Shown: in pieces, positions 54,926 to 64,000 of the stretch | Position numbering within the stretch: the stretch's first letter is position 1 | Layout of the letters: each line of letters begins with the position of its first letter | Origin: Bufo bufo | Taxonomy: Eukaryota > Chordata > Amphibia > Anura > Bufonidae | Direction: 5' to 3' | Length of the DNA stretch: 64,000 nucleotides | NCBI RefSeq assembly: GCF_905171765.1 | Contig: NC_053390.1 | Location: 163,252,666-163,316,665, forward strand | Position numbers and translations under genes: made by a program | Notes under the pieces: model-generated | Told to the model about the DNA's origin: nothing | The model's input: only the letters and a program-made list of their open reading frames with translations | Database searches by the model: none

Positions 54926-55250
54926 AGGGAACCTGTCACCTCAAAAATGCATCGACACCCGCCAGCAGTACCTCATAGTAGCCCGCAGTCTGATAATAAT
55001 CATATGTTTCATCCTGTAGTCCGATGGTGTATAAGCTCATAAAACGCTGTTTTATTCTCCATCAGCGCTATATTGCCCGTCAGCTTCAAGTCAAGGTAAC
55101 CATGCCTCCTAACCGTCCCCTCTTGCCTGAGGGTGACAGCCTGCAGTTTGGCCTCGATTGCTAAAGTCTTGCGCATGCGCGGTGCTGAAACTCAGCTAAC
55201 AGCAGCAGAAGGAGATGGGATCACACACGGTGCGCGCATGCACAACCCCT
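54926..55250. mobile_element. AGGGAACCTGTCACC MITE fragment
   Basis: It starts after TTAA (54922-54925) with AGGGAACCTGTCACCTC, a recurring end type in this window (also in complement near 35646). Its right end is replaced or abutted by the next MITE. Confidence 0.55.
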
Positions 55251-55254
55251 TTAA

Positions 55255-55706
55255 AGGGGTTGTCTCGCTTCAGCAAATAGCAGTTGTTATGTAGAGAAAG
55301 TTAATACAAGGCACTTATTGATGTATTGTGATTCTCCATATTGCCTCCTTTGCTGGCTGTATTTATTTTTCCATCACGTTATACACTGCTCATTTCCATG
55401 GTTACGACCACCCTGCAATCCGGCAGTGGTAGTCGTGCTTGCACACTATAGGAAAAAGCACAAGCCGATGTGCACTTCCACAGTCCTGGCCAGCAGAGAG
55501 GTGAGCGCTTTTTCCTATAGTGTGGAAGCACGACCACCGCTGATGGATTGCAGGGTGGTCGTAACCATGGACACCGGCAGTGTATAATGCGATGGACAAG
55601 TGACTCCAGCCAGCAAAGGAAGCAATATGGACAATCACAATACATTAGTAAAAGCCTTGCATTAACTTCCTCTACATAATAAAAGCCACTTGGTGAGATA
55701 ACCCCT
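55255..55706. mobile_element. TTAA MITE (AGGGGTTGTCTCGCTTCAG), copy 2
   Basis: TTAA at 55251-55254 and 55707-55710; same architecture and inner words (CATGGTTACGACCACCCTGC) as 25842-26283. Both copies are about 450 bp palindromes. Confidence 0.9.
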
Positions 55707-55710
55707 TTAA

Positions 55711-56375
55711 TATAAAAATGCATAGACCAGTTCCCTAAAAAGAAATACAAATATTTGAATTTAAAATCACTGCATTTGAACTCAAAAACCCAAAAATGTA
55801 CCTTACCGAATCTGCACTGTAAGTTTGGGGAAATGCATGTATTAAAATGATCACTATATGCTGATTTGTTAGAATTTTACACGTGCCCATAGTGTATGTT
55901 ATATATTGCATTGTTAGATTTTCCCTCTATAGGAGCCAAAAAGTGCCTAAATGAATAATACTGTTATTTAAAGGGTTATTTCCATCTCGGACATTGGTGG
56001 TTTATCGCTAGGAAATGCCCCTAATGTCTGCATCTATACTTAGAACAGAGCCGTAAAGTGCCAGAGGGAGCACCGCGCAAGCGCAGCATCCCTCCAGTCA
56101 TTCCTGTGGCAGCGACAAAAATAGCCGAGCACGCTCAACTATTTTTCGAAATCCCATTGAAATGAATGGGAAGCACACAGTAAAAGCACGGACTCTGCTC
56201 CATTCACTTCTACGGGGTTTATGGAAATAGCCGAGCTAGCGCTTGGCTATTTTCGGCGCTCCCATAGGTAGTGACATGTAAGTCTTGAACAGAGAAGCAG
56301 CAAGAGTGTCTACAAAGCTAGGTCAGGAGATCCCACCACCAAGTGTGTCCTACTCAGTCCAGTGCACAGAGTGAG
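55711..56375. other. Unassigned intron sequence
   Basis: No recognised gene. About 56090-56270 shows an inverted pair (AATAGCCGAGCACGC... / ...GCGCTTGGCTATTTTCGG) of a decayed MITE. Confidence 0.4.
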
Positions 56376-56379
56376 TTTT

Positions 56380-56868
56380 TTTCTTTTCCGGCATAGAGTT
56401 CCGTCACAGGGGCTCTATACCGGAAAAGAACTGATCAGTTTTATCCCCATGTATTCTGAATGGAGAGTAATCTGTTCAGGATGCATCAGGATGTCTTCAG
56501 TTCAGTCATTTTGACTGAATAGGCAAAAGATAAAACCGTAGCATTTTACGTTTTTTTCTCCGGCGAAAAAAACTGAAGACTTGCCTGAATAAATTTTTCC
56601 CCATAGGAATGTATTAGTGCCGGATTCGTCCTTCCGGCCTGCGCATGCGCAGACTGGTACAAATGTGAAAAAAGATACAAGACGGATCCGTCTGTCCGCA
56701 TGACAAGCGGAGAGACGGATCCGTTCTTGCAATGCATTTGTGTGACGGATCCGCATCCGGATGTGTCTCACAAATGCTTTCAGTCACATCCAGATCGTCG
56801 GATCCGGCAGGCAGTTCAGACGACGGAACTGCCCGCGGGATCACACTGCCGCAAGTGTGAAAGTAGTC
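56380..56868. mobile_element. GGCTACTTTCACACT MITE, copy 5, reversed
   Basis: Reverse orientation relative to 53253-53665: CACTGCCGCAAGTGTGAAAG with AGTAGTC forms the end, and GACGGATCCGTC and CCGGATGTG words fill the core. The left end near 56380 is ragged. Confidence 0.7.
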
Positions 56869-57152
56869 TTAGCTGCAGCCAAACCAGTTTGGAGTGTATA
56901 CCTGGGTTTCGTGCACCATCCCGTCATCAGGAAGGAAGCTGAGCTCCAGCATAGTGAAGTGGAGCAGTGTAAAGCAAGGGGTTTGGCCATGGCTATGAGT
57001 GAAACCCAGAAGTTGCTAGCGGGAGTAGAGATGGTCTAAGAGGGCCTAACAGGGACTAAGAGAAAGACAGTCTAGAGCAGCAGTGAATAGGAGACCGCAG
57101 AAGTGTGAGTTGTGGCCCTTATACACACCATCTTGCCATTGTTGGAGCTAAA

Positions 57153-57325
57153 GGAGACATTTATCAAAACTGCTGTCTAGTAGAACTGGCTTAGTTGCCC
57201 ATAGCAACCAATCAGATTCCACATTTCATTTTTCAGAGCTGTTTTAGAAAATGAAAGGTGGGATCTGATTGGTTGTTATGGGCAAGTCTTTCAGTTTTCC
57301 TTTACACCACTTTTGATAAATCTCC
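57153..57325. mobile_element. Palindromic MITE (AGATTTATCAAACTGG), copy 3
   Basis: GGAGACATTTATCAAAACTG and CACTTTTGATAAATCTCC, with inner AACCAATCAGATTCCACA / GTGGGATCTGATTGGTT arms. More diverged than copy 1. Confidence 0.85.
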
Positions 57326-58320
57326 ATGTAAGTGTGTGCCCTCATTTGGGAGACTGAAACCTGACAAGCATTGAACAGCGTACATATCTGTAACCACCAA
57401 GCTTATCTGCCTGACTGCTAATTAAAGTTATATCTTGCTTGCACATCCCTTATTGCAGCATCATAGTCCTGTGGGTCCTCAGGCACATTACATTTTGTGA
57501 TTGGCCATCTGCATCCTGTAGCACCTGTTGTTTCTCTATATCGATGGATATGCCAATGAGTGGTGAACAGCATGACCTGTCTTGCTGGTATCATGAATGT
57601 CCCATCAGCACGTATGGAGAAAAACATGAGCGGCAGGGGGTGCCCATGTGGTGATGATGTAGTACCCCAGACCTGGGGGTACTACTAATTGTTTATTTTT
57701 ATGCAGTGTATTTCACTTTTTTTTTTCCTGGCTATTACTGCCAGCAAGGAAGGTATGGCAAAGGTTGACAGGAACAGGGTTAACCCCCTGTTCCTTCCCT
57801 TTTGGTAGAAGCGGGTTGGTCCTGCTTCCTGCCAAGGGTGGGGATTTCCTGTGTAGCTACAGTGTGGAGAGGATGCATCCTGCAGTGCTCCCTCTCCTAT
57901 TACAGATTTCACCGCAAAGAACCATTGCCTCAAGTAAAGCCTTGAGAAGATAAAGACAGCAGAGTGAACGGCTAAATTCAGCTTCTACAGACACTGCTGT
58001 GAAGTGAGGGACTACAGCTAAGCCACCCTCCACCAAACAACCACTAAGCCAGTATCACCTACAGTAAGTGGTTACCACCAACCAACCTGCCCCCATATCA
58101 TTGCTGGTACCAGAGAAGAGTTGCACTAAAGCCTGCTGCTACTGTATGTATTTCAAGTTCTACGTTGCACTATAACTTTCACTACAACGGACCCCGGGGA
58201 GTGACAGCCTAAGGTAGGACAACAAGACACAACATCACATCAGGGCCACTACCACTCCCATCCTCTACACTAACTCCCACGGGGGCTCGCTGCAATGACA
58301 AGAGTGATATCTGTAAAATA
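57326..58320 (+). other. Unassigned; LTR-like part from about 57657
   Basis: 57326-57656 shows nothing. From TGTAGTACCCCAGACCTGGG (57657) to about 58300 the composition and a small terminal hairpin are LTR-like, but no target duplication was found. Confidence 0.3.
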
Positions 58321-60641
58321 ACATTTCAAATTTTTTATGGAATAGGTGTAAAAATGTATAACGTACTGGGACAGCATGTTACGTTTATGACATCATCAAT
58401 TTAATGACATCATGATTCACAGCTCAATTCAAAATGTATTGATCAAACTGGATTTCAACCATTTCAAAGAATGACACTCAAGATTTTCGCCCAAAGTAAT
58501 TTAATACTTGCTATCTTATCCCTTTCCTCCATATACTTATGTAACTAATTCGATTTGTAATTTAAGAGCATAGGGATCTAGTATGAGCTTAAATAAGAAG
58601 AAGTGGTGGAATAGGTGGAAGAGGATTTTTAACACTTTATCAGACAAGAGAAACCCAGTGAGCTGCATCTGAGGTTGTTTAATTCTCTCTGATAACCCTT
58701 TTTAAACTTTCTAAGCCAATGTAGTTTAGTCTTTTTTTTTATGCAGTTTAGTCTTTATATCTAATATTGAATTAAGGCTATCTTCACGCGGAAAAGCTAA
58801 TCCTGTAGACTGTTCCGGCAGAGAACAGCCTGCTGGAGTCCTCTGGATCAGGCATAGCCGGATAGTCCCGCGCACCACCATTGTATATAATAGGATCCGG
58901 TAGGGATGCGGAAGCTCCTCGGCATAAATCCCAGGATTCGGCCAGACAAAAACTGTTCCATGCAACTGACAGCTATTCCACTCGACTCCCCAACGTGCAG
59001 GTTTGGTTAAGCCAAGTATACATGTGTTCTGAATGGGTAGAGGGGAGTAAACCACTGCCAGACACTTAGCATCAGCTTATCTCCCCTGAGAGCAAAAGGA
59101 TCGGTTTAAATCCAATAGCCCAATCCTTATTTTCCCCAACATGTCACATTTGAGGGAAAGTTAAGACATTACTATACATATTAGATGGTCAGCTAGTCCC
59201 ACCGAAATTGGTTAATCTGAGATTAATCTAATGAGTATGAACAGTTTAACACTGATATTACTAATTTATTTCACCAATCATCTAACCATGTTCTATTATA
59301 TTCTCATCCTCCTCTTCCACAACTAGTAACTCAAAGGGAATCTGTCAGCAGTTTTCACCACCTGAAATGCTGATAAAAATAGGTATTGGCTGGGGAGAGC
59401 TGTACAAACAAACGGTTACAGTTGTGTGCATGAGGCATTATATTTGGGCTTGTCCCATGAAAAAGAAATCCCCAGTTTTCAAACCAGCACCTGGTTCTGA
59501 ATACTTTTGTAATTGCATGTAATTAAAAATTCAGTTATTCAATAAAATGTATCTGTATAGCGCCACCTTCTGTTTGTTTTTATTCCTGTTTCTCTGTCCA
59601 CCTCGCTGAAGTAGATGCACATGCTCAGTTCAGGACACACACCCTTAATATATACGTCTAGAAGAGCAATTGGAAAAGTGAATGTAGAGATCTCTGGATC
59701 CATGTGAGGTACAGGGCTGGTTCTAGCTTTATTAGAAAGAGGTTGATTTGTACTATATGTCTGATTATTTTTTTTTACATTAGTCATGGAATAACCCCTT
59801 TAATTTCTCCTTCAACAGAGATGGTTGCCATCCACTTGTAGGACCTCCTTCTGAGCTCCGAACCCAGAATGAACAGGGATTTAAATTAATGAAATACTGA
59901 AGTTTTACTGAATCGTTTCCCATAAAACTATACATCAATCTGCTCAGCTCCTCCCGCTCTATAACATGCTGCCTGCAGATTGCACTGCATTTTTAAGATG
60001 ACAGGTCCTCTTTAATTTGAGTCACGTAAATCTTTACCCCTCTCTTTCCCATATTTGTGCACATAACCGTTGTCTATGGGGAACCTCTGTCACTGAAACT
60101 GACGAAACACATCAAGGTCTTGCATTGCAGGTGTATGGAATATGAATGCTCTTCAATGCATTCCAGTGGGGTGCAGATCCAACAAGACAATATTGCTGTG
60201 CAGCTCTCGCCTGGCAATTCAGCCCTGTAGTAACTAACACAAATGAATCTAAAGCAGCAGACCAGCAATCACTGCATTCTATCTCATTTGAACCTTCAGA
60301 GTTCTCTGCATCTCCCCAAACCTCTAAAATTACAATACTTGGTGTTTGCATTGGCATGATGTCTTGTTAGAAACACTATGTGCTGCCTGGGAAGACAGCC
60401 AAAGTGCTTGTTTCAACAAGCCCTAAGGCATTCTCCAACAGAAATGCGATATATTAACAAGGATGTTCTATATAATGCCAGAACAATATAATTTAGCAGC
60501 TAGTTTCTTTATTTTGTTGCCTCTTTTTTGCTTATTTTTCATCAAAAACCATCATGGGAGCATTAGTGTAGAGGAGGGTAGGAATTCATGTGGGCAGAGC
60601 TTGTAGGGACAGCATTTCTTGTGTCTAAATCCCTCCCATTA
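58321..60641. other. Unassigned intron sequence with MITE scraps
   Basis: Scraps include AAGGCTATCTTCACGCGG near 58773 (decayed GGCTACTTTCAC type), AAAGGGAATCTGTCAGCAG near 59335 and GACAGGTCCTCTTTAA near 60000 (AGGGAACCTGTC type). No exon is recognised. Confidence 0.4.
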
Positions 60642-60645
60642 AAGG

Positions 60646-61035
60646 GGTTGTCCGGGTTCAGAGCTACCCAGAATTTCACCCAGGCAGCCCCCCCTAACAA
60701 GAGAATCGGAGCATTTTATGCTCCGATGCTCTCCTTTGCACTGCGCTGAACAGGGCAAAGGCATTTTCACGTGTTCCGGTGATGAACCAGGCTCTCCTTA
60801 GGGCTGCCAGGTGGAGGCTTCCGCCCAGCAGTGAGCCTGGTGACGTCACCGGCACTGATGGGAAGGGCTTTAGCTTCCGCTCAGCAGTGTATTATTGTAA
60901 ATAAAAAAGCCCTTGCCCTGCGCGATCCAGCGCAGGACAAGGGAGCGCATCGGAGCATGACATGCTCCAATGCTAACATTAGGGGGGCTGCCTGGGTGAA
61001 AATATGGGTATGTCCTGGTTCAGCACACCAAAAAC
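60646..61035. mobile_element. TTAA MITE (AGGGGTTGTCCGGGTTCAG), one end clear
   Basis: TTAA at 60642-60645 precedes AGGGGTTGTCCGGGTTCAGA. The inverted partner TATGTCCTGGTTCAG lies near 61011, and inner arms ACCCAGGCAGCCCCCC / GGGGGGCTGCCTGGGT confirm a palindrome. The final bases and right TTAA are lost. Confidence 0.75.
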
Positions 61036-62135
61036 CACATCGCTTCTTAGACTAAATGTGTCATTTTAAACTGACAAAAAGATGCATTATTGATGAAGAA
61101 TCATTCATCACATGCACAAAAGTATTTAAATGCATCTTCTCATGAGAGACAACTCCTTTCAGCCCAGGACTTCCTGGACTGATGACTCAAGACCTGCTCC
61201 TAGCAAACCAGTCAGCCAGGCATTTCCCCATAAGAGGAAAAGTAGTGGCCATTCAGATGAATGGCTGTCCATGTAATACAAAGATGGCTTGAGTCCTTGT
61301 ATAGAGGGAAATGCAGAGTGTGGGCCTTCGCTATGATGTCCATGTTCCATAATAGGGCATATGGACAGGGGTCTTTATAAGGCAACCCTTTTAATGGAGA
61401 TTACAGATTTTTGCATCTTTTATATGACCCTTTCAGGATTGCTGTCTTGTGTCACATTTCAACCCCTATGCATGACTATCTTGTGAAGGAAATCCTGAAA
61501 AGGTCCTACTTTAGAGGGATTGTAGGACTCTATGACACATAGCATCACCCTCCTGACAACAGATCTTCACTTTCCATCCTTTTTGTATTGCTGTCCTGTT
61601 TATACTCCTGTTTGAGATACCGTCAGTAATTACAGAGTATAACTGAGACACCTGGCCTTAATGAAACTGGGTTATGACTATGGTTCAGAAGGCAATTTTG
61701 CAATTTCAATAAAAAATTGTCTGTGGCATGGGGGAAAACTATAGACACATACAGTATTTTCCATTTGTGTCCTGTTATTTCATAGTTGTCGCACTGAATG
61801 GTTTCTGATTTTGAGAAGATAACAGTCTTTGAATTACTGCCACAATTATTCAAGGAACAACAACCCTAAATGTGAGAAAGAAATTGCCTCTTTATACTTA
61901 ATAACTGGCAGCACTACCTTAGGACCAATAATTGCAGTAAAATCTTACTTAGAATATTAGCCCATTCTTCTCTTAAATCCCTCTTCTGAAATAGGAAAGA
62001 CTAATGTCAAATAATAGAAAGCATCTGATTGCGGTTATTGCTGCTGATTATTAACTGTAATGACGCAGATACTTTTTCACATGGGTGATACATGTGCAGT
62101 AATAATTTACTGTTGTTTGTTCAGCATTCTTTCAC
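61036..62135. other. Unassigned intron sequence
   Basis: No recognised gene or element. Confidence 0.35.
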
Positions 62136-62139
62136 TTAA

Positions 62140-62360
62140 AGGGGTATTCCAGCTTTTATATATTGACGGCATAGCCTCCGGATTGGTCATCAGTATCAGA
62201 TCAGTTGGGGTCCAACACCTGGCACCCCCACTGATCATAGCCGGCATTGGGAATTAAACAGTGGATGGGGATGGAAACAGAAGGCTCTGTTGGCGTAATG
62301 ATCTTTTGGGGTACTGATGTTGAACCCCAACTAATCTGATGGTGATGACCTATTCTCCGG
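62140..62360. mobile_element. TTAA MITE fragment (AGGGGTATTCCAGC)
   Basis: TTAA at 62136-62139 is followed by AGGGGTATTCCAGCTTTTAT. It shares CAGTTGGGGTCCAACACCTG-type words with 44317-44760. The right end is decayed (near GACCTATTCTCCGG). Confidence 0.65.
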
Positions 62361-62730
62361 AACCAGTGGCATGTGGTGCTTAGTGGCAGCCTGGCAAATT
62401 TATTACAATTTACGCCTGAAACTAGTGTAATTTATACCAGTCTATACCAGTTCATAGCTTTCAGAGATTTCACTTCTAGTGTATAGAAGGACAGAGATGC
62501 ACCAAATTTATTAAGAGACCAGCATTTCTTAATAAATTAGGGGCACACACTAGGTCAATGTGACAATTACGCAAAAATAGAAAATATCTGATGGAGAGTT
62601 TCCATCACTGTACATGAGGCCCACTGTGCAGAGCAAAGGTGATGAGTTGCCCAAACAACCCTCCAGATGTTGGCATCATGACTTCCATTGATAACAAAAG
62701 CCAGGAAGCTATGTTGGATCCATTGTAGAG

Positions 62731-63308
62731 TAGTGATGAGCGGCAGGGGTCATATTCGAATTCGCGATATTTCGCGAATATTTTGTAGAATATTCGTTGA
62801 AAATTCGCAAATTCGAAAATTCGCGAAAGGTAATGATTGTGTAATATGCGAATTTTCGGAATTAAATTTTTTTTTTATTGCGAATTTTTTATTGCAAATT
62901 TTTCAACTTACAACTATTAGACAAAGAAGATTATATCACTATATTAGCTAAATTGCTCTATTCGATTTTTTTCGAATATTCTCTATATTGCTATAACTTT
63001 GTTTTTTCGAATATTCGTAATATTCTAAAACAAGAATATATAGCAATATAGCGAATATAAAAAAAAAACAAATATAGAGCAAAATTCGCAAACACTACTA
63101 CTCCTAAAGTCAAGTATATTGCAGCCTTCTTATTGGCCCACAAGCTAGAAGCAGTGAGGGATCATGTGTACTGATAAAAAAAATAATAATAAAAAAAAAA
63201 ATTCGAATATTCGAAATTTCGAATATATATAACTATATTCGAAATTTTCACGAATTTTCGAAGTACCTATATTCACGAAAAAAATTCGAATATTCGTGAT
63301 CAACACTA
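62731..63308. mobile_element. hAT-like AT-rich fold-back element, 578 bp
   Basis: The ends TAGTGATGAGCGGC and CGTGATCAACACTA are flanked by the exact 8-bp repeat TTGTAGAG (62723-62730 and 63309-63316), which fits the nnnTAnnn pattern of Buster-type hAT targets. The interior is dominated by ATTCGAATATTCG / TTCGCGAA palindromes. Length is almost the same as the 577-bp copy at 11079. Confidence 0.9.
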
Positions 63309-63619
63309 TTGTAGAGGTGATAAAAATGGTTTTGAGGTTGTTCCCCTTGTTTGACAACAAGAATAGTGCTGCATGCTGTGCTATTCTTACCATCAAATGT
63401 AAAAGAAATCTAAGTAGGACACTGACAGAGATGGAAAAAATCCTATTATCAACTTCCATAGTCTTTATTTATACTACTTGTTATAAATCTCACCTAATTT
63501 GTATCTGACAGATAGGATACTGTGTATATAGACCGTTCAGAGCTCTTACAGATCTTACATTGCACTAATCAAATAAATGCAATTGCACACATTTACTTTT
63601 TTTAAGTGTCCACCAAGAC

Positions 63620-63950
63620 CTTCATGGCATAGATTTACATGGCCAAGCAGCTGCATGCAAACCTTACATCACCAGGCACAATGCCAAGAGTTGGATGGAG
63701 TAGTGTAAAGCACAGCAACACTGGACTTTGAAGCAGTGGAAATGTGTTCTGTGGAGTGATGAATGATACTTCTATATCTGACAGTCTGATGGATGAGGCT
63801 GAATTTGATAAATGCCAGGAGAATTGCCTGACTGCATTGTGACAAATGTAAATTTTGGTCGAGGAGGGATAATGCAATAGGGTTATTTTTTTATGGGTTT
63901 GCCTAGGTCTCTTAGTTCCAGTGAGGGGAAATCTTATAGCATACCTGAGT
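63620..63950 (+). pseudogene. Tc1/mariner transposase fossil, truncated
   Basis: The plus strand shows decayed Tc1 coding sequence. Segments correspond to WCKAHRHWTLEQWKRVFWSD-like residues (around 63710-63770), then the glycine-rich region near 63860 and a LGPLVPV-like stretch near 63900-63925. Several stops and frameshifts are present. The copy ends at an A-rich tract and lacks the second Asp and the Glu in this window. It is a different Tc1 lineage from the other three copies. Confidence 0.72.
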
Positions 63951-63952
63951 TA

Positions 63953-63976
63953 AAAAAAAAAAAAAAAAAAAAAAAA
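63953..63976. repeat. Poly(A) tract
   Basis: About 24 consecutive A residues directly after the Tc1 fossil. Confidence 0.95.
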
Positions 63977-64000
63977 GTTTACATAATGGCTGTGCTTCTT

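Larger units (their letters stand above)
12999..64000 (+). other. Inferred CAMK4 intron 1 (open-ended)
   Basis: The donor GTAAGT at 12999-13004 opens the intron. I looked for the expected continuation of the kinase N-lobe (GATSIVYRC-like, then the VAIK lysine region) with an acceptor and found none in the remaining 51 kb. All mobile elements below 13 kb in this list would therefore be intronic. This is inference from absence; a short or diverged exon could be missed. Confidence 0.65.

Noticed and set aside
57657..58300. Solo LTR starting TGTAGTACCCC
   Set aside because: TG start and LTR-like composition, but no matching CA end with a 4-6 bp direct repeat was found.

Overview
This window is vertebrate nuclear DNA, most probably from a frog or toad (anuran amphibian). 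The basis is one recognisable vertebrate exon with a consensus splice donor, set among dense DNA transposons, TTAA-flanked palindromic MITEs, Tc1/mariner elements, L2- and CR1-type LINEs and a chromodomain-bearing Ty3/gypsy element of the Tf1/sushi type. The species is not determined. There is no bacterial or operon-like organisation.

Host gene: the only host coding sequence I can support is the first coding exon of CAMK4 (calcium/calmodulin-dependent protein kinase IV), + strand, 12829-12998, ending in a GTAAGT donor. No second exon is recognisable, so 12999-64000 is read as part of a large first intron. Positions 1 to about 12600 are upstream and promoter-proximal DNA. Everything else is repeats of different ages.

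Layout. 1-12.3 kb: minisatellites, a degraded CR1/L2-like LINE (about 2400-4713), a 31-bp minisatellite invaded by two oppositely oriented solo LTRs (5611-6767 and 6851-7949), a palindromic MITE, a TTAA-flanked element, a tRNA-type SINE remnant, and two hAT-like non-autonomous elements with exact 8-bp target duplications. 12.3-13 kb: CAMK4 promoter region and exon 1. 13-23 kb: MITE-dotted intron with an L2 3' fragment and an LTR-like piece. 23.0-25.3 kb: a 2.2-kb hierarchical palindrome with hAT-like ends, itself hit by a LINE. 25.8-27.9 kb: TTAA MITEs. 28.0-29.6 kb: a Tc1-family transposon with an intact 340-codon transposase and apparently identical 210-bp terminal repeats. 29.7-35.3 kb: a complete Tf1/sushi-type retrotransposon with one 1425-codon ORF and LTRs that differ at one position. 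36-45 kb: more MITEs, an internally deleted Tc1 element, and a three-level nest inside a telomere-like array. 45.9-48.4 kb: a TTAA element with a 354-bp internal triplication. 50-53 kb: simple repeats and a 306-bp inverted duplication. 53-64 kb: further MITEs, a hAT-like palindrome and a Tc1 fossil.

The elements do not form a pathway. The most interesting content is in their structure: two possibly still competent mobile elements side by side (27.99-35.29 kb), a predicted 11-nt self-priming duplex in the retrotransposon, and a fold-back hAT family whose large member carries eight CTCF-like motifs in inverted pairs. All similarity judgements were made by reading; no alignment or database search was run.
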